Below, one piece after another: positions 8,658-17,518 of a stretch of DNA of 64,000 bases; within the stretch, counting starts at the first letter, position 1, and each line of letters begins with the position of its first letter. The translations under genes and the position numbers were made by a program. The notes under the pieces were generated by a model, which searched no databases, had not been told where the DNA came from, and saw nothing but the letters and a program-made list of their open reading frames with translations. Origin of the DNA: Oscillospiraceae bacterium (lineage in GTDB: Bacteria; Bacillota; Clostridia; Oscillospirales; Oscillospiraceae); contig SVLR01000009.1 in NCBI GenBank assembly GCA_015067785.1, forward strand, positions 1 to 64,000, given 5' to 3'.

Positions 8658-10256
8658 ATGAAGAAGCTGTTTGCTGTGCTGCTTGTGATCGTCATTTTGC
8701 TGAGCGGCTGCAGACCGGCTGTTCAGCCGAACCCCACAAACCCCAGTACACCGAGCCTTCCCACAAGTCCCAACACACCTACGGATCCTGCAGCGCCTAC
8801 GGAGCCCACAGATCCTACAGTGCCTACAGTTCCCGCCATTCCTACCGATCCTCCTTCTGTGGATCCCTCTGCCTGTACCCAGCATAAGGACGAAAATGAC
8901 AACGGCTCCTGTGACACTTGCGGCACCGTTCTGCTGATCTATGTGGACTTCTATTCCATCAATGACCTCCACGGCAAATTTGCAGACGGTGATAACCACC
9001 CCGGTGTGGACGAACTTACCACTTACTTAAAAAATGCCCGCAAAACAGACGATTATGCGATTTTGCTGTCGGCTGGCGATATGTGGCAGGGTGGCGCGGA
9101 ATCCAATATGACAAAGGGCAACATTATTACCGACTGGATGAACGAGCTGGATTTTGCCTCTATGACCATCGGCAACCACGAATACGACTGGGGTAGCGAG
9201 TTTATCCGGCAAAATAAGGAAATTGCGGAATTTCCTTTCCTTGCCATAAACATTTATGATCGGGAGACGAATGAGAGAGTGGATTACTGCGATGCGTCTA
9301 CAGTCATAGAGGCAGGCAGTTTGCAGATCGGCATCATCGGCGCCATCGGTGACCATTACAGCTCCATTGCGGTGGATAAGTGCGATGACGTGTATTTTAA
9401 GACCGGCAGCGCGCTGACCACCCTCGTCAAAGAGGAAAGCACTCGCCTGCAAAACGAAGGCGTAGACTTTATCGTATACGTCATCCACGGCGATTCCGCG
9501 GATTACGACAATTCTCTCTCCAGCGGCGGCTATGTGGATCTGGTCTTTGAAGGCCATACCCATCAGGGCTATACTACCAAGGACAGCTACGGTGTCTACC
9601 ACCTGCAAAACAAAGGTGACAATCAGGACGGCATCTCCCACGTGGAGATCGCCATCAATTCCGTGACCAATTCCTTCTCCGTGCAGGAAGCCGGACAGGT
9701 TTCCAAGTCCAAATATCAGAATCTTACCGATGATCCCATTGTGGAGACGCTCCTGAAGAAATACGACGATATTCTCTCCAACGCCTATGAGATTCTGGGC
9801 TCCAATAGCACATACAGAAGCAGCACCGCCCTCGGCAATATCGTTGCAAAGCTTTATTATGAAGCAGGTGTAGAAAAATGGGGCGATCAGTATCAAATCG
9901 TTTTGGGCGGCGGCTCACTGAATACCAGAAGTCCCTATGATCTGCAGGCGGGTGATGTTACCTATGCAGACCTCCAGTCGCTGTTTACCTTTGATAACGA
10001 GATTATGCTGTGCGCCATCAAAGGAAAGGATCTGCAAAGCAAATTCTTTAATAACAGCAAATATCGGCTGAGCTACGGTGATTACGGCGCAAGCGTCAAG
10101 AATAACATCCAGCCTAACACGACTTATTACGTGGTAGTAGACAGCTGGACAGGACTTTATGCCTATAATAATATGACGGTGGTAGCGTACTACGATTCCG
10201 GTGTCTATGCCCGGGATCTGCTGGCGGACTATGTCCGCGCCGGAGGTCTCTCCTAA
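8658..10256 (+). CDS. 5'-nucleotidase-family lipoprotein (UshA-like metallophosphoesterase)
   Basis: 532 aa. Signal MKKLFAVLLVIVILLSGC, then a Pro/Thr linker made of P-T repeats (~residues 22-72) as a stalk, then a small Cys/His segment C-x2-HKDENDNGSCDTC. Catalytic metallophosphatase domain from ~96: YSINDLHGKF, LLSAGDMWQGG, IGNHEYDWG, VIHGDSAD and FEGHTHQGY are metal and catalytic motifs. The C-terminal domain (~355-532) is the 5'-nucleotidase substrate domain (GNIVAKLYYEAG, GGGSLNTRSPYDL, LCAIKGKDL). Expected to dephosphorylate nucleotides outside the membrane. It diverges from the nuclease/ABC run, which supports a nucleotide-scavenging role. Confidence 0.9.
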   Translation: MKKLFAVLLVIVILLSGCRPAVQPNPTNPSTPSLPTSPNTPTDPAAPTEPTDPTVPTVPAIPTDPPSVDPSACTQHKDENDNGSCDTCGTVLLIYVDFYSINDLHGKFADGDNHPGVDELTTYLKNARKTDDYAILLSAGDMWQGGAESNMTKGNIITDWMNELDFASMTIGNHEYDWGSEFIRQNKEIAEFPFLAINIYDRETNERVDYCDASTVIEAGSLQIGIIGAIGDHYSSIAVDKCDDVYFKTGSALTTLVKEESTRLQNEGVDFIVYVIHGDSADYDNSLSSGGYVDLVFEGHTHQGYTTKDSYGVYHLQNKGDNQDGISHVEIAINSVTNSFSVQEAGQVSKSKYQNLTDDPIVETLLKKYDDILSNAYEILGSNSTYRSSTALGNIVAKLYYEAGVEKWGDQYQIVLGGGSLNTRSPYDLQAGDVTYADLQSLFTFDNEIMLCAIKGKDLQSKFFNNSKYRLSYGDYGASVKNNIQPNTTYYVVVDSWTGLYAYNNMTVVAYYDSGVYARDLLADYVRAGGLS

Positions 10257-10266
10257 TATCAAAATA

Positions 10267-10294
10267 AAACCGGTGCATTGTGCACCGGTTTTGC
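10267..10294 (+). terminator. Rho-independent terminator after the 5'-nucleotidase
   Basis: Stem AAACCGGTGCA / TGCACCGGTTT, 3-base loop, short T run. The rest of 10257-10815 holds AT-rich DNA, one imperfect inverted repeat (ACAGTTG...CAACTGT near 10430-10470) and the next promoter; no gene is seen. Confidence 0.85.
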
Positions 10295-10637
10295 TATTCT
10301 GCATATCATACTGAGAAGGAGGTCCGCACTTATACATTATAATATAATAATATATAACATATAAATGACCGTGAAACACAGCACGAAGAACGCGGTAGAA
10401 ACAAGCAGGGGATATGTCCGCGAACGAAGTACAGTTGACTGTATGATTCCCGGCAAACGGATACAACTGTCGCTCCTTTGTGTATAAATTAGCTGTATTT
10501 TTGTATGGAAAGTATACGATAAAAGCGAAAAATGAAGCTTTGAGATGTATTTAATGTAGATTACAACCAAAGCACCTGTGGAAATGCGGTTTTTTTTAGC
10601 AAAAATCACCAATTTCTTATATTTATACATAAAGGGC

Positions 10638-10666
10638 TTGACAGATAGGTTTTTTAGTATTATAAT
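10638..10666 (+). promoter_or_regulatory. Consensus promoter of the peptide-importer operon
   Basis: TTGACA (10638-10643), exactly 17 bases, TATAAT (10661-10666). Perfect sigma-A consensus, with a ~145-base leader before the binding-protein start. Together with the strong GGAGG site it predicts very high expression. Confidence 0.88.
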
Positions 10667-10815
10667 GTCAGCATCTCAAAGACATCTGTGTCTGCAAGGA
10701 AGAATACATCGGAATTGCGGGGACAGATATATTTCATTTGTATACAATAGGAATAAATGTGAATCAAAGCATTTCTTTCTTTAGTATAATAAAATTCATA
10801 ATGGAGGAAAAAATT

Positions 10816-13023
10816 ATGAGCATGAAGAAACTCCTTTCCCTGGCACTTGCTTTCATCATGGTCCTCGGCGTACTTGCAGGCTGCAAGCCCGAAGAAGAAA
10901 GCATTTATCAACCTTTTGATCCTGCTGACGTTGTCGAGCACACGGATCACACCTCTGTCTATGAGACAGTCGGTTCCAAGGTGACCATCGATATGGTCGA
11001 GGAAGACGATATGGGCCTGGCTTTCGCCACTGTTGACGGCGTAAAGTACGAGCTCGGTATGGACTTCCTGTCCTATGCAATGGTTTACAACTGCTCCGTT
11101 CCCGAAGGCAGCACCAAGTACACCACGCAGGAAGATGTCTTCAACGAATGGTGGAAGCTGTACATCCAGCGCTGGAACTACCTGGCTCCCGAAGTTCCCC
11201 TGTACTCCAACCAGTACTTCGATCTGTACAATGCTAAGATCGAGAACTTTGTAACCACTCCCTACTGGTCTCCCGCTGACGCTATCGTCGCCGCTACCAT
11301 CAAGGAAGGCGCTGCTAACTCTGTCATCCTGGGTTCTTCTACCGATCTGGGCGGTTATTTCCGTAACTCCTCTTGGGGTAAGGCTTCTCCCGCTTCTTCC
11401 GATCTGGACATCGAGAACCTGACTTCCGGCTACGCAACCCTGCAGACTGACAAGAACGGCGCATTCATTTGGAATGAGTATGCGGTCGCTGAGACTCCTG
11501 TCGCTGTTAAGAACGACGACGGCACCCTGACCTACACCATCAAGCTGAAGCAGGATATGGTCTTCTCCGATGGTTCCAAGATCAACGCTAAGAACTACAT
11601 CGCTGCTACTTTGGCCAACTCCACTGTTGTTGGCGCTGCTGCTGGCGGCACCGGCAAGAGCGGCCAAATTCTGGTTGGCTACGATGCATTCTATGCTTAC
11701 GACGGCACCAATGCTTCTGCTGAGGGCGTTTCCAAGTACTTCTCCGGCATTAAGCTGATCGATGACTACACCTTCTCCGTAACCTACACCGCTGATTACG
11801 CTGACTACTACTACGTAATGAGCTACGCTTCCTTCGCTCCCTCTCCTATGGCTCTGTACCTGGGCGAGAATACCATTGAAGTTGCTGAAGACGGCTCTGT
11901 GGCTCTGTCCGACGGCTTCTATGCTAAGACCAAGAAGGACGGCGCTGATGTTTACGTTATGGCTGACATCATCAATGCCAACCTGAAGTGGAACTCCAAC
12001 CTGCCCTACTCCGGTCCTTACGTAGTTTCTGACTACAACGAATCCACCAATGTTGCAACTCTCACCCTTAACCCCAACTACCCCGGCGACACCGCCCGCG
12101 GTAAAGCAAGCATCCAGACCATCACCTACGTAAAGATGGTTGAAGAGACCCAGACCGATATGTTCAAGAACGGCGAGATCGACGTTCTGGCCGGCGTTAC
12201 CGGCGGCGACGAGACCAAGGCTGCTCTGGAGCTGGTCAAGTCCGATCCCAGCAAGTATGCTGAGACTCACTACGACCGTGCCGGTTACGGCAAGATCGGT
12301 TTCCGCGCCGACTTTGGTCCCACCGCTATGATCGAGGTTCGTCAGGCTATTATGTACACCATCAACCGTCCTGAGTTTGCTCAGACCTTCACCGGCGGCT
12401 ACGGCGCTGTTGTTCACGGTCCCTACTATGAGAAGTACTCTGCATTTATGGCTGTTAAGGACGAGATCAAGCTGAACACCTACGATTACTCCGCTGACTC
12501 CGCTATCGAAGTTCTGGAGGCGGGCGGCTGGATCTACAACGATAAGGGCGAAGCTTTTGAGGCTGGCAAGGATGCTGTCCGTTACAAGAAGCTATCCGGC
12601 TATGAAAAGTCCGAGGAGAACCTGAAGTTCGAGACTGTTGACGGCAAGTACAAGACCGTTAAGATCGACGGCGAGTACTATATGCCTCTGGCTATCAACT
12701 GGTTCGGCACCCAGCCCAACACGGTTACCGACCAGCTGATCACTGCATGGCAGACTAACCCCGTTGCCACTACCCAGATCGGTATGTATATCCACTACTC
12801 CTCCACCGACTTTATGACCGGTGTTTATGGCGAGCTGCAGCGCAGCGAGGGCGACGGCTACAACGGCGTTCCCAAGCTGAATGCTATCAACTTTGCTACC
12901 GGCTTCACTTCCGCTATGTACGACTATAGCTGGAACTGGACCATCGATCCTGAACTGATCGCTGTCGGTTACTCCGTCTGCTACATCCGTGATGCTGCCG
13001 ACTATATGGAGAACTACAAGTAA
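10816..13023 (+). CDS. Oligopeptide ABC importer substrate-binding lipoprotein (SBP family 5)
   Basis: 735 aa from ATG 10816 (GGAGG eight bases upstream); the longer ORF start is unsupported. Signal MSMKKLLSLALAFIMVLGVLAGC. Family-5 features: TYTIKLKQDMVFSDGSKINAKNY, LPYSGPYVV, ATLTLNPNY and a long lobe with EVRQAIMYTINRPEFAQ. It is longer than typical DppA/OppA (~540 aa) owing to an N-terminal domain of ~120 residues and a large mid-section. Codon use is strongly biased (GGC, CTG, AAG, TCC), as in abundant proteins. Captures peptides or related ligands for the permeases downstream; specificity unknown. Confidence 0.92.
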   Translation: MSMKKLLSLALAFIMVLGVLAGCKPEEESIYQPFDPADVVEHTDHTSVYETVGSKVTIDMVEEDDMGLAFATVDGVKYELGMDFLSYAMVYNCSVPEGSTKYTTQEDVFNEWWKLYIQRWNYLAPEVPLYSNQYFDLYNAKIENFVTTPYWSPADAIVAATIKEGAANSVILGSSTDLGGYFRNSSWGKASPASSDLDIENLTSGYATLQTDKNGAFIWNEYAVAETPVAVKNDDGTLTYTIKLKQDMVFSDGSKINAKNYIAATLANSTVVGAAAGGTGKSGQILVGYDAFYAYDGTNASAEGVSKYFSGIKLIDDYTFSVTYTADYADYYYVMSYASFAPSPMALYLGENTIEVAEDGSVALSDGFYAKTKKDGADVYVMADIINANLKWNSNLPYSGPYVVSDYNESTNVATLTLNPNYPGDTARGKASIQTITYVKMVEETQTDMFKNGEIDVLAGVTGGDETKAALELVKSDPSKYAETHYDRAGYGKIGFRADFGPTAMIEVRQAIMYTINRPEFAQTFTGGYGAVVHGPYYEKYSAFMAVKDEIKLNTYDYSADSAIEVLEAGGWIYNDKGEAFEAGKDAVRYKKLSGYEKSEENLKFETVDGKYKTVKIDGEYYMPLAINWFGTQPNTVTDQLITAWQTNPVATTQIGMYIHYSSTDFMTGVYGELQRSEGDGYNGVPKLNAINFATGFTSAMYDYSWNWTIDPELIAVGYSVCYIRDAADYMENYK

Positions 13024-13060
13024 TCTTTGGATTAATTAAGACCTAATAAATTTTAGCGCG

Positions 13061-13092
13061 ATAGGGACGGCATTTCCGGATGCCGTCCCTAT
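13061..13092 (+). other. Intra-operon hairpin after the binding-protein gene
   Basis: Perfect 13-bp stem (ATAGGGACGGCAT / ATGCCGTCCCTAT) with a six-base loop and no T tract. It probably protects the 3' end of the binding-protein mRNA or attenuates read-through, giving more binding protein than permease. A second hairpin (TTTGCCGCC / GGCGGCAAA, 13184-13205) lies further along the 481-base gap. Confidence 0.6.
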
Positions 13093-13339
13093 GGTGGACT
13101 TAGCACTTGAAAATTTCTTGCCCGATGGCATATACAAAGGGTGCGGGATCTTTCGTCGTACCCCACCGAATTTGAAAATCCGTTTTGCCGCCCTTGGGCG
13201 GCAAAGTGTATGATATTAACATTTTAGTCTTAAAGTGTTTTAAATCGAAAACGATATATTGCTTCACTACCCTTTGCACATAGAAGGCTTTCACGGACGA
13301 CCGATGGTCGCCCATACAGGTGTACCATCGAAAGAGGGT

Positions 13340-13386
13340 GTAGGGGTCAATGCCCGCTTCGACCCGCGGGGCGTCACCCCCCCTAC
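13340..13386. repeat. Dispersed palindromic repeat, GTAGGGG...CCCCTAC type
   Basis: Begins GTAGGGG, ends CCCCTAC, with two small inverted repeats joined by a CCGCGGG-like centre. The same architecture recurs at 19848-19900 and 26180-26228 and, in part, near 45071-45095. No transposase is encoded. It lies in the gap before the first permease gene. Confidence 0.65.
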
Positions 13387-13504
13387 AGCTTGAATTTTGG
13401 GCTTTTTTGACACTCTGGGTTTTCGCATCAACATATATTGTTTCGCTTTAACAACGTACAAACAGAAAAATTTGCCCCAAAGGGGCGGAAAAGGAGGGAT
13501 TTTG

Positions 13505-14536
13505 ATGGGCAAGTATATCTTAAAGCGTATTGCTTATATCGTACTTGTTTTCTTTATCCTATCGTTTTTAATCTTTATGATCTACAATATGCTGCCGATT
13601 GACAAGGCAGCCCAGGTAGCTACCGAGGAGGCCAAGGCCTATAAAGGCCCCAATCCCAAGGAATACTATGAAGAGCGCTATGAATACTGGCAAAAGCGCT
13701 ACGGCACAGATGGCACTAAGTTCGAGCGCTATCTGCGCTGGCTCGGATTGATGAAGCTGACGGACGGTGGCTACAACGGCATTCTGCAGGGTAATTTTGG
13801 CGAGTCTACGCAACAGGGCAAACCTGTCGCGGAGATGATCGTTGAGCCGATGAAGAACACCATCTTTATCAATATTTTTGCTACCATTCTGGCGCTGGGG
13901 ATTACCATTCCTCTTGGTATTTTCTGCGCCGTCAAGCGGGGCAGTAAGCGGGATGTTGGCGTACAGGTGGGTACGCTAATCGGCTACAGTATTCCTACCT
14001 TCATCATTGCCATCGTCTTTATTTGGCTGTTTTCCATTATTTTAGGTTGGTTCCCTGTCTCCGGTATGCAGACTGCCGGCTCGCTTGAATGGTCTGCGTC
14101 TGCCCAGTTCTGGGACAGAATGTACCATCTTGCGCTGCCGCTGATCGTTATGACTTTCTGCTCCTTAGGTGGTATGACCCGTTTTGTCCGTGCTTCTATG
14201 ATTGAAGCGCTGAGTATGGACTGCATCCGCACTGCCCGGGCAAAGGGCCTGCGGGAAAAGGTGGTCATCTACTCCCATGCATGGCGCAACGCTCTGCTGC
14301 CTATTACCACCCTGATTATTGGCTGGTTCTTAGGTATCTTCAGCGGCTCGCTGATGATCGAAAATATCTTTGCGCTTAACGGTATTGGCCGTACCTACAA
14401 TATGGCGCTGATGGCAAACGATAACGAGGTCGTGCTGGCGCTGCAGATGTTCTATATTACCATTGCACTTTTCGGAAACCTGCTGATCGACCTGGTCTAC
14501 GGCCTTGTGGATCCCCGTGTCCGGGTCAATAAATAA
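13505..14536 (+). CDS. Peptide ABC importer permease, DppB/OppB type
   Basis: 343 aa from ATG 13505, with AAGGAGGG seven bases upstream and a small GCCCC-AAA-GGGGC hairpin just before it; the ORF-track start is far upstream and unsupported. MGKYILKRIAYIVLVFFILSFLIF is the standard DppB first span. A charged ~90-residue extracytoplasmic loop (many E, K, Y) follows, longer than in E. coli DppB. EAA loop: MDCIRTARAKGLREKVVIYSHAWRNALLP. Ends LVDPRVRV as in the family. Pairs with the RCC1-bearing permease 15 bases downstream. Confidence 0.93.
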   Translation: MGKYILKRIAYIVLVFFILSFLIFMIYNMLPIDKAAQVATEEAKAYKGPNPKEYYEERYEYWQKRYGTDGTKFERYLRWLGLMKLTDGGYNGILQGNFGESTQQGKPVAEMIVEPMKNTIFINIFATILALGITIPLGIFCAVKRGSKRDVGVQVGTLIGYSIPTFIIAIVFIWLFSIILGWFPVSGMQTAGSLEWSASAQFWDRMYHLALPLIVMTFCSLGGMTRFVRASMIEALSMDCIRTARAKGLREKVVIYSHAWRNALLPITTLIIGWFLGIFSGSLMIENIFALNGIGRTYNMALMANDNEVVLALQMFYITIALFGNLLIDLVYGLVDPRVRVNK

Positions 14537-14551
14537 GGGAGGACAGTATTT

Positions 14552-16486
14552 ATGGCGAATAAAGAAAAAAAGAATACTGTGTTTTCTACCCTTGCCCGCT
14601 GGGGTAAGCGGATGTTCTTTGGCGCCAGCAAGGAGCTGAGCGACGAGGAAAGATTTGCTGTTGAAAACATTGAAAGCCCTTCTGTTATGGCAGTAAAGGC
14701 TTTCTTCCGCCGAAAAATAGCAGTGGCCGCATTGATCCTTTTGGTAAGCCTGTTCCTGTTTGTTTTCATCGGCCCGGAAATTTGGCCTATGGATGTGAAC
14801 TATACAGACCCGCTGCAGGCGAACATTGCGCCCAACTACACATTCCTGAAGGTTCCCTCTGAATTAGCCGGAAACATTCGGGATATCAGCGGCTTCGGCG
14901 GCTTCACTGTGGGTGTCAGCAATGACAATACCCTTTATATTTGGGGCAATAAAGTGGACAACCTGTCCAAGGTTGACTATAGTAAATTCCCGGCTGAGAT
15001 CCAGCCCGGTAAGGTGGCCTATGCGGCTGCCGGTTCTGATCACATCATTGCCATCACCACCGACGGCAAGGTCGTGGGCTGGGGTAATAACGGCAACGGC
15101 CAGTACGGTATGCTGGCCAGTCCCGACGATCCTTATATTCAGATGCCTGACGAGCTGATGCACGGCACTATTGACCCCAATCAGGTGCAGCAACTGATTT
15201 GCGGTTACCAGTGTACAGTTCTTGTTATGAAGGACGGCACTACCTATGCCTGGGGCAACAAAAATGCTATGCTAAGCCTGCCAGAGGTCACGGTAAAGTT
15301 TTCTGACGGTGTCCAAAAGGTGGCGCTGACCAATTACTATGCGCTGATGCTGATGGAAGATGGTACGGTTACCGGCGGTTCCACCCTGTCTTTCCAGATG
15401 GTTTCTGCTACTAACTCCGCTACCGGAACTGTAAGAAACCTGAAGGCGTACCTGGAGGGTAAGACTGCGGTGGATATTGCGGCTACTAATAACTGCTATG
15501 CAGCGGTTCTCAGCGACGGCAGTATCGTTGCCTGGGGCGCTGCCCAATATGGCGAAAAGGATGTACCTGCTGCTCCCGAGGGAGAGAAGTATGTCTCTGT
15601 TAAGGCCGGTACCCGGCACTTTGTGGCGCTGACCGATAAGGACACCGTTGTGTCTTGGGGTCACAATGACCACGGTCAGACGAATCTCACCGGAAAGACT
15701 GCTGATGACATCTTTGTCGGCGCAAAGCAGACCTATCTTGTGGATGAAAATGACGATCTGACGGATAAGGCCGGCTTCAAGGGCTACCTGATGGGTACGG
15801 ATAAGAGCGGTCGTGACGTATTTACCCGTATTGTTCACGGCGGTAAGATGACCATGACCATCGGCGCGGTTGCCGTTATCGTCTCTACCATTATTGCCAT
15901 CATCGTTGGCTGTATCTCCGGATACTTTGGCGGTTGGGTGGATATGCTGTTGATGCGTGTGACGGAGATTTTCTCTGCCATTCCGTTCCTGCCCTTTGCA
16001 ATGATGCTTTCCTTTGTCATTCGTACAATGCCCATTGGTGAGACTACCCGTATCTTTATCATAATGGTTATGCTGGGTATTCTGAGCTGGACTGGCCTTG
16101 CCAGAATGATCCGCGCCCAGGTGCTTGCCGAGCGTGAAAAGGAATTTGTTATTGCGGCTAAGAGTATGGGTATCAAGGAGACCCGGATCGCCTTTAAGCA
16201 TATTCTGCCCAACGTTATCTCTATCATTTTAGTTAACGTTACGCTGGACTTTGCCGGCTGTCTGTTGACGGAATCCAGCCTGTCTTACCTGGGCTTCGGT
16301 GTTCAGCAGCCTCAGCCTACCTGGGGCAATATGCTCGACGGTGCCAACAACTCCATCGTTATTCAGAACTACTGGTGGCAGTGGGTATTCCCCGCCATCT
16401 TCCTGTCCCTCGCAACAATCAGCATTAATATTATTGGCGATACGCTCCGGGATGTTCTCGATCCCAAGAGCAGCCAGGAGAAATAA
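14552..16486 (+). CDS. DppC-type permease with an inserted seven-repeat RCC1-like beta-propeller
   Basis: 644 aa; DppC/OppC are ~300 aa. Residues 1-50 form a cytoplasmic tail, ~54-75 is TM1. From ~105 to ~403 come seven spaced repeats of the RCC1 pattern xxG-x-H-x2-A-l-x3-G-x-V-x2-WG, e.g. AAGSDHIIAITTDGKVVGWG, CTVLVMKDGTTYAWG, CYAAVLSDGSIVAWG and RHFVALTDKDTVVSWG; the fourth and seventh are degenerate. Then the canonical DppC segment resumes: LMGTDKSGRDVFTR (412-425), five more spans, EAA loop EFVIAAKSMGIKETRIAFKHILPN, ending in LRDVLDP. By topology the propeller is extracytoplasmic, where the binding protein docks. The reading frame is unbroken and codon use matches neighbours, so it is not an assembly fusion. 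Confidence 0.93.
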   Translation: MANKEKKNTVFSTLARWGKRMFFGASKELSDEERFAVENIESPSVMAVKAFFRRKIAVAALILLVSLFLFVFIGPEIWPMDVNYTDPLQANIAPNYTFLKVPSELAGNIRDISGFGGFTVGVSNDNTLYIWGNKVDNLSKVDYSKFPAEIQPGKVAYAAAGSDHIIAITTDGKVVGWGNNGNGQYGMLASPDDPYIQMPDELMHGTIDPNQVQQLICGYQCTVLVMKDGTTYAWGNKNAMLSLPEVTVKFSDGVQKVALTNYYALMLMEDGTVTGGSTLSFQMVSATNSATGTVRNLKAYLEGKTAVDIAATNNCYAAVLSDGSIVAWGAAQYGEKDVPAAPEGEKYVSVKAGTRHFVALTDKDTVVSWGHNDHGQTNLTGKTADDIFVGAKQTYLVDENDDLTDKAGFKGYLMGTDKSGRDVFTRIVHGGKMTMTIGAVAVIVSTIIAIIVGCISGYFGGWVDMLLMRVTEIFSAIPFLPFAMMLSFVIRTMPIGETTRIFIIMVMLGILSWTGLARMIRAQVLAEREKEFVIAAKSMGIKETRIAFKHILPNVISIILVNVTLDFAGCLLTESSLSYLGFGVQQPQPTWGNMLDGANNSIVIQNYWWQWVFPAIFLSLATISINIIGDTLRDVLDPKSSQEK

Positions 16487-16504
16487 AGAAAGGAGGCATT
16501 CTCT

Positions 16505-17518
16505 ATGGCTTTGCTGGAAGTTAAAAACCTGCACACATTTTTTAAGACCCGTAAGGGTATCGTAAAAGCGGTCAACGATGTCTCTTATTCTTTGGAGCCG
16601 GGCAAGACCATCGGCATCGTCGGTGAGTCCGGTTCCGGTAAATCCGTTTCCGCTATGAGTATTCTGCGATTGCTGGACGGCAACGGCTATATTGACGAGG
16701 GCGAGGTCATCTTCGAAGGAAAGGATCTGACCAAGCTTTCTCAGGAGGAGATGTACCAGATCCGCGGAAACAAGATTTCTGTTATTTTCCAGGAACCTAT
16801 GACCAGCTTGAATCCAGTCTTTACCGTAAAGCGTCAGCTTTCCGAGCCTTTTATGATCCATCAGGGCATGAGAAAGAAGGAAGCGGAGCAGAAGGCGCTG
16901 GAAATGCTGGCGGCTGTTCAGATTCCTAACCCGGAGGCTGTTCTGCGCCAGTATCCTCACCAGCTCTCCGGCGGTATGCGGCAGAGAGTTATGATTGCAA
17001 TGGCGCTGGCCTGTAAGCCGAAGATTTTGATCGCGGACGAGCCTACCACCGCGCTGGACGTTACCATTCAGGCGCAGATCCTGCGACTGATGAACGACCT
17101 GCAGCGGGATAACGGCACATCCATCATCTTCATCACCCACGACCTGGGCGTTATCAACGAGATGGCGGACGACGTGGTGGTTATGTACTGCGGTCAGGTC
17201 GTGGAGCAGACCTCTGCGGCAAAAATCTTTACTGACTGTCCCTACAGCCATCCCTACACCGAGGGTCTGATGTACTCCATCCCCCGCCTCGACAGCGTAG
17301 GAAAGAAGCTGGAGCCCATCCCCGGCGTTGTGCCTCACCCGTTGGCACTGCCTAAGGGCTGTAAGTTTGCGCCCAGATGCAAATATGCAACACAAAAATG
17401 CTTTGAGCAGGAGCCTGAGCTGCTGGAAAATGTTCCCGGCCAGAAGATCCGTTGCTTCTATCCCGAAAAGGAGGTGCGCCGTAGTGAAGAACACAGAAAA
17501 GCTCTTGTCAATAAGTAA
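16505..17518 (+). CDS. Peptide ABC importer ATPase, DppD/OppD type
   Basis: 337 aa, normal length. Walker [10 protein letters not shown]-loop [10 protein letters not shown], signature LSGGMRQR, Walker [13 protein letters not shown], switch His in THDLGV. The C-terminal oligopeptide-importer domain has the Cys cluster [14 protein letters not shown], which in this family can bind an Fe-S cluster. Strong AAAGGAGG site. Its 3' end overlaps the DppF-like gene by 35 bases, so the two ATPases are translationally coupled. Confidence 0.94.
   Translation: MALLEVKNLHTFFKTRKGIVKAVNDVSYSLEPGKTIGIVGESGSGKSVSAMSILRLLDGNGYIDEGEVIFEGKDLTKLSQEEMYQIRGNKISVIFQEPMTSLNPVFTVKRQLSEPFMIHQGMRKKEAEQKALEMLAAVQIPNPEAVLRQYPHQLSGGMRQRVMIAMALACKPKILIADEPTTALDVTIQAQILRLMNDLQRDNGTSIIFITHDLGVINEMADDVVVMYCGQVVEQTSAAKIFTDCPYSHPYTEGLMYSIPRLDSVGKKLEPIPGVVPHPLALPKGCKFAPRCKYATQKCFEQEPELLENVPGQKIRCFYPEKEVRRSEEHRKALVNK

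Noticed and set aside
10257-10637. Minus-strand ORF of 97 aa in the gap
   Set aside because: AT-rich, no ribosome site, no recognisable protein features.
10660-12417. 585-aa minus-strand ORF
   Set aside because: Shadow of the highly codon-biased binding-protein gene; opposite frame stays open because of GGC/CTG/GTC-rich codons, and no ribosome site or family is visible.
14552-16486. RCC1 region as a separate gene joined by error
   Set aside because: Frame is continuous, no internal start with a ribosome site at the junctions, and base and codon use match the rest of the operon.
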